Below, in pieces: positions 6,242 through 8,773 of a stretch of DNA of 8,773 bases (its first letter is position 1; every line of letters starts with the position of its first letter). The notes beneath the pieces were generated by a model that was given only the letters and a program-made list of their open reading frames with translations, ran no database searches and was not told where the DNA came from. The DNA is from an uncultured Bacilli bacterium. GTDB lineage: Bacteria; Bacillota_I; Bacilli_A; RF39; UBA660. The DNA lies in contig CANQMC010000048.1 of the NCBI GenBank assembly GCA_947624855.1, forward strand, positions 1 through 8,773. The letters run 5' to 3'. The position numbers were made by a program, and so were the translations under genes.

Positions 6242-8684
6242 AATTAACTAATTTTACATCATAACTGATTGGTTCTTTTTTATCTAAATCTATTTTAATT
6301 TTATACAAATAAGCATCTTTACCTATAAAATCCATAACCGTATAATAAACATTATTATCTATAACTCTTACATGATTCCCTATTATATCTTTACCATTAA
6401 CATCAATAGTTTTAGAAATTTCAGAAACATCCATTAAATATTCTTTATTTTCTATATCAGGATTAAAACTAGCGATCATATAATTTAACAATTTATCTTG
6501 ATACCAAACTTTATTATATTTATCTTCATACAATTTAATAATTAAATTAATTATATCCTCTACCTCTACATTATCAATAATTCCTTCTTCAATCATAACA
6601 TTGACTTTTTTCATAAAATCATTAAAAGTACTTAAACTAACATTCATAATTTTATATAATTCATACACACTGTCACTTGAAAAGAAAATATCTTCCATTT
6701 TATCTTCACCATAAATATAAGATAAAATATCATAAATCCTTATAGCGTACGCATATGAAAATATATTATCATTATTAAAATATTTACCATTATAAACTTC
6801 TGCTCCCGCTTCAGTTAAAAAACGATAATCACTAAATTCATAAACTTCACATTTACTAGTATCTTGAAAATCTATATCATCTTTTTTATAAACTGTTTTA
6901 TCACAAAGATAATACTTATTTTGATAATTTATATTAGCATCAATAAAATGTAGTAATTCATGATACAAAACACTATAATCATCATCCAAATACTCAATTT
7001 TTATATCATCATACCAATATAAACCTGAAACAAGTCCATATTCATCTGGCATTTTATCTACTAAATTAATACTTAATAATTTTAAAGAAGATAATAAACT
7101 ATTTTCATTTAAATTATTTTTATTTAAAGCAATTATTTTAAATATTTTAAACATTTCTTTTTTATAATTTTTTAAATTAGGACTATTATTAACTACATAA
7201 GCATATTTCTTAAAAAACTCTTCATTATTATATATAATATCTTTATCATCATTTAAATCATAATCTAAAATAATTTTAGAAATATCTTCTTTATATTCTT
7301 CTTTTTCATATTTAAAATTACTTTTATCTAATATTTTATCTTTCGTTGCTTTACCAAAAGTAATAACCATTGAACTATTAATATTATTACTAACAACATA
7401 ATCATCATAAATATTAACATTCACATAAGGACTAAAATCATATATAAATTCATTATTATAATATAAAGCATAATTATTATCTTTTTTTAAAGAAATTATA
7501 TTAAAATAATAATTATAATCATCAAAACTAATTTCTTTATTATTTTCAAAATAATCTTCTTTAAAATTAGCACATATATTAATATCTCCAATATTATCTA
7601 TAAATGTCTCATTTTCACATAAATTAACTTTATTTAAATTAAAATCATATACATTATCTCCCAAAAAAATATAATTTTTACTAAACCCAACTCCCAAAAT
7701 ATCATTTTTAATTTCTTTTACATTATCTTTATTAATAATTTTAATTATATCTTCATCTAAATATGCCACAAATACACCTTTATCTATATTAATTATACCA
7801 TATGACTCCGCACATTCATCAAATATGATATCACCCTTTTTATTTTTAAGTTTACTACCATCATTATTACATCCTTTAAAATCTTGATAATAACCTTTAT
7901 CTAATTTTACTATATCTAATTCTTCTTCTGTATATGTATTACCATTATCATCAATAATTAAAACATCATTATCATTTCTAAAAATATGTTTCTCATTTTT
8001 ATATTCATAACTTTTAAATTCTTTTAATTTATTATCCATAACAACTAAATTAACATCATCACTTATAATTACATTATATTTATCTATCACAAAATCATCA
8101 AAATTATGTAAAGTATCAACCTTTACACCATTACTATCATATACATTTACTTTTAAACTCTCATCATCAAATTCATATAAATGATCATTTATAATATTAT
8201 AATTAAAATCATCTCTATATATTTTATTAAAATTAGTCATTTCAATTAAATCTTCATTATAAAATTTACTATTGTTTAAAAAATAATCTTTATTAGTTAC
8301 TAAATCTTCAATTACATCAATTCCACTATTATCACTTTCTAATTCTTTTTTCAAATTTCCTTTTTTATCATAAAAATAAACTTTCTTATCATGAACTATT
8401 ATTAAATAATTATCTGTATATTTAAAAGAAGAAATACTATCATATTTAGCATCAACTATAATATTTCCTTCAATATCACTTATTCCTTTTAAATTATTTT
8501 TACTAATAATAAAATAATCAGTATAATAGTCCTCAATTACAAAAGGAAAAATATCTTTTTTTATTGGTCCATAAACTAAATCTTCTTTAACTTCTGCCTT
8601 ATCTTTTAAACAATAACAAGTAAAACATATTCCCAAAGTTATAATTAAAAATCCCAATATTATTAACAATACTTTTCTTTTCAC
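6240..8684 (-). CDS. Membrane-anchored WG-repeat-like protein with HELLH zincin motif
   Basis: 814 residues from GTG at 8684. Residues 2-4 (KRK) and the hydrophobic stretch to about 25 (VLLIILGFLIITLGICFTCY) form an N-terminal membrane anchor; no canonical lipobox is present. Residues ~40-445 are beta-rich with motifs like NLKGISDIEGNIIVDAKYDSI, close to WG/KWG repeats, probably propeller-like. Residues ~465-745 are helical and contain YHELLHFID, i.e. HExxH with H575, E576 and H579, then FLTEAGAEVY (E625, E629) 45 or more residues later, a plausible third zinc ligand. A C-terminal beta segment (~760-814) follows. The layout suggests an extracellular membrane-tethered metallopeptidase; substrate and exact family are unknown. 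The start is chosen because AGGGTGAG at 8696-8689 is well spaced for it; an earlier in-frame GTG at 8693 (817 residues) lies inside that site. The insertion sequence entered its last codons, but the target duplication kept the gene complete. Confidence 0.85.
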   Translation of the reverse strand: MKRKVLLIILGFLIITLGICFTCYCLKDKAEVKEDLVYGPIKKDIFPFVIEDYYTDYFIISKNNLKGISDIEGNIIVDAKYDSISSFKYTDNYLIIVHDKKVYFYDKKGNLKKELESDNSGIDVIEDLVTNKDYFLNNSKFYNEDLIEMTNFNKIYRDDFNYNIINDHLYEFDDESLKVNVYDSNGVKVDTLHNFDDFVIDKYNVIISDDVNLVVMDNKLKEFKSYEYKNEKHIFRNDNDVLIIDDNGNTYTEEELDIVKLDKGYYQDFKGCNNDGSKLKNKKGDIIFDECAESYGIINIDKGVFVAYLDEDIIKIINKDNVKEIKNDILGVGFSKNYIFLGDNVYDFNLNKVNLCENETFIDNIGDINICANFKEDYFENNKEISFDDYNYYFNIISLKKDNNYALYYNNEFIYDFSPYVNVNIYDDYVVSNNINSSMVITFGKATKDKILDKSNFKYEKEEYKEDISKIILDYDLNDDKDIIYNNEEFFKKYAYVVNNSPNLKNYKKEMFKIFKIIALNKNNLNENSLLSSLKLLSINLVDKMPDEYGLVSGLYWYDDIKIEYLDDDYSVLYHELLHFIDANINYQNKYYLCDKTVYKKDDIDFQDTSKCEVYEFSDYRFLTEAGAEVYNGKYFNNDNIFSYAYAIRIYDILSYIYGEDKMEDIFFSSDSVYELYKIMNVSLSTFNDFMKKVNVMIEEGIIDNVEVEDIINLIIKLYEDKYNKVWYQDKLLNYMIASFNPDIENKEYLMDVSEISKTIDVNGKDIIGNHVRVIDNNVYYTVMDFIGKDAYLYKIKIDLDKKEPISYDVKLVN

Positions 8685-8688
8685 TAAT

Positions 8689-8696
8689 CTCACCCT
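8689..8696 (-). promoter_or_regulatory. Ribosome binding site that fixes the GTG start at 8684
   Basis: AGGGTGAG on the minus strand contains GGTGA, complementary to the 16S rRNA tail, and ends 4 bases before GTG at 8684-8682. The alternative GTG at 8693-8691 is part of this site and has no ribosome site of its own. Confidence 0.65.
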
Positions 8697-8707
8697 ATCA
8701 TAAAGAA

Positions 8708-8736
8708 ATTATACCATATTTACATTAAGTGCACAA
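8708..8736 (-). promoter_or_regulatory. Promoter of the WG-repeat/zincin gene
   Basis: The minus strand has TTGTGC (8736-8731), a 17-bp spacer, and TATAAT (8713-8708) preceded by TGG, an extended -10. The start would be near 8701, leaving about 17 nt to the GTG at 8684 and only about 8 nt to the GTG at 8693, which also favours the later start. Confidence 0.7.
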
Positions 8737-8773
8737 TTTAATATTTAAAAAAAAGATAAACTATGATATTATA

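Larger units (their letters stand above)
6180..6323. repeat. Right copy of the 144-bp target-site duplication
   Basis: Identical to 4074-4217. In this copy the coding part is joined to the full upstream gene, so the 3' end of the zincin gene (from codon G788 on) and its hairpin are intact. The outer edge carries an orphan promoter copy pointing into the insertion sequence. Confidence 0.95.

Noticed and set aside
4074..6323. Composite transposon or gene duplication as the source of the 144-bp repeats
   Set aside because: The repeats directly abut the inverted-repeat ends of a single element and contain host gene end and promoter, so target duplication is the simpler explanation.
8607..8630. 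Lipobox (lipoprotein signal) at the N-terminus of the zincin protein
   Set aside because: The cysteines occur in LGIC and CFTC contexts, lacking the small residue normally at -1; a plain membrane anchor fits better.
1..8693. Mycoplasma-type genetic code (TGA as Trp), suggested by AT-richness and the IS1634 family
   Set aside because: Tryptophans are encoded by TGG and all four long frames are complete without reading TGA.
8740..8773. Possible terminator of a further upstream minus-strand gene (T-run on the minus strand near 8748-8755)
   Set aside because: A T-rich run follows ATAGTTTATC, but no stable stem is visible inside the window and the upstream gene is not included.

Overview
This is a very AT-rich window. 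Tryptophan is TGG throughout and no in-frame TGA is read as sense, so the standard bacterial code applies rather than the Mycoplasma code. Together with clean extended -10 promoters, U-tract terminators, InlB-type repeats and P-x-T-G surface anchors, this suggests a low-GC Bacillota, probably an uncultured gut lineage near the Erysipelotrichia/RF39 groups or the low-GC Clostridia. The lineage is an inference from style; no marker gene is present.

Layout: three genes for exported or membrane-anchored proteins lie on the minus strand, and one insertion sequence is inserted between two of them. Reading along the minus strand from high to low coordinates: (1) 8684-6240, a membrane-anchored protein with WG-like beta repeats and an HELLH zincin-type protease motif; (2) 4037-3378, a short secreted protein with a C-terminal TPETG-type wall anchor; (3) 3240 to beyond base 1, a large surface protein (1080 residues visible, no stop in the window). 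This third protein has a signal peptide, an internal SPNTG motif with a two-helix membrane hairpin, and a long array of InlB-type and MucBP-like repeats, including three 74-residue tandem copies. Each gene has its own recognisable promoter, and one convincing intrinsic terminator separates genes 2 and 3.

The insertion sequence (4218-6179, 1962 bp) is an intact IS1634-family element. It has a 575-residue DDE transposase, 24-bp terminal inverted repeats, hairpins near both ends, and a matching 10-base box at the same distance from each end. It is flanked by a perfect 144-bp direct repeat (4074-4217 and 6180-6323). Long, variable target duplications are a known feature of this family.

The duplicated 144 bp holds the last 27 codons and stop of gene 1, its downstream hairpin, and the promoter of gene 2. 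The element therefore sits inside the coding end of gene 1, yet the right copy keeps gene 1 complete and the left copy keeps the gene 2 promoter. The leftovers are a 27-codon gene 1 fragment on the left and a second copy of the gene 2 promoter on the right, aimed into the element. Before insertion, genes 1 and 2 were 96 bp apart. No RNA gene or CRISPR array was seen, and no complete multi-gene system is evident.
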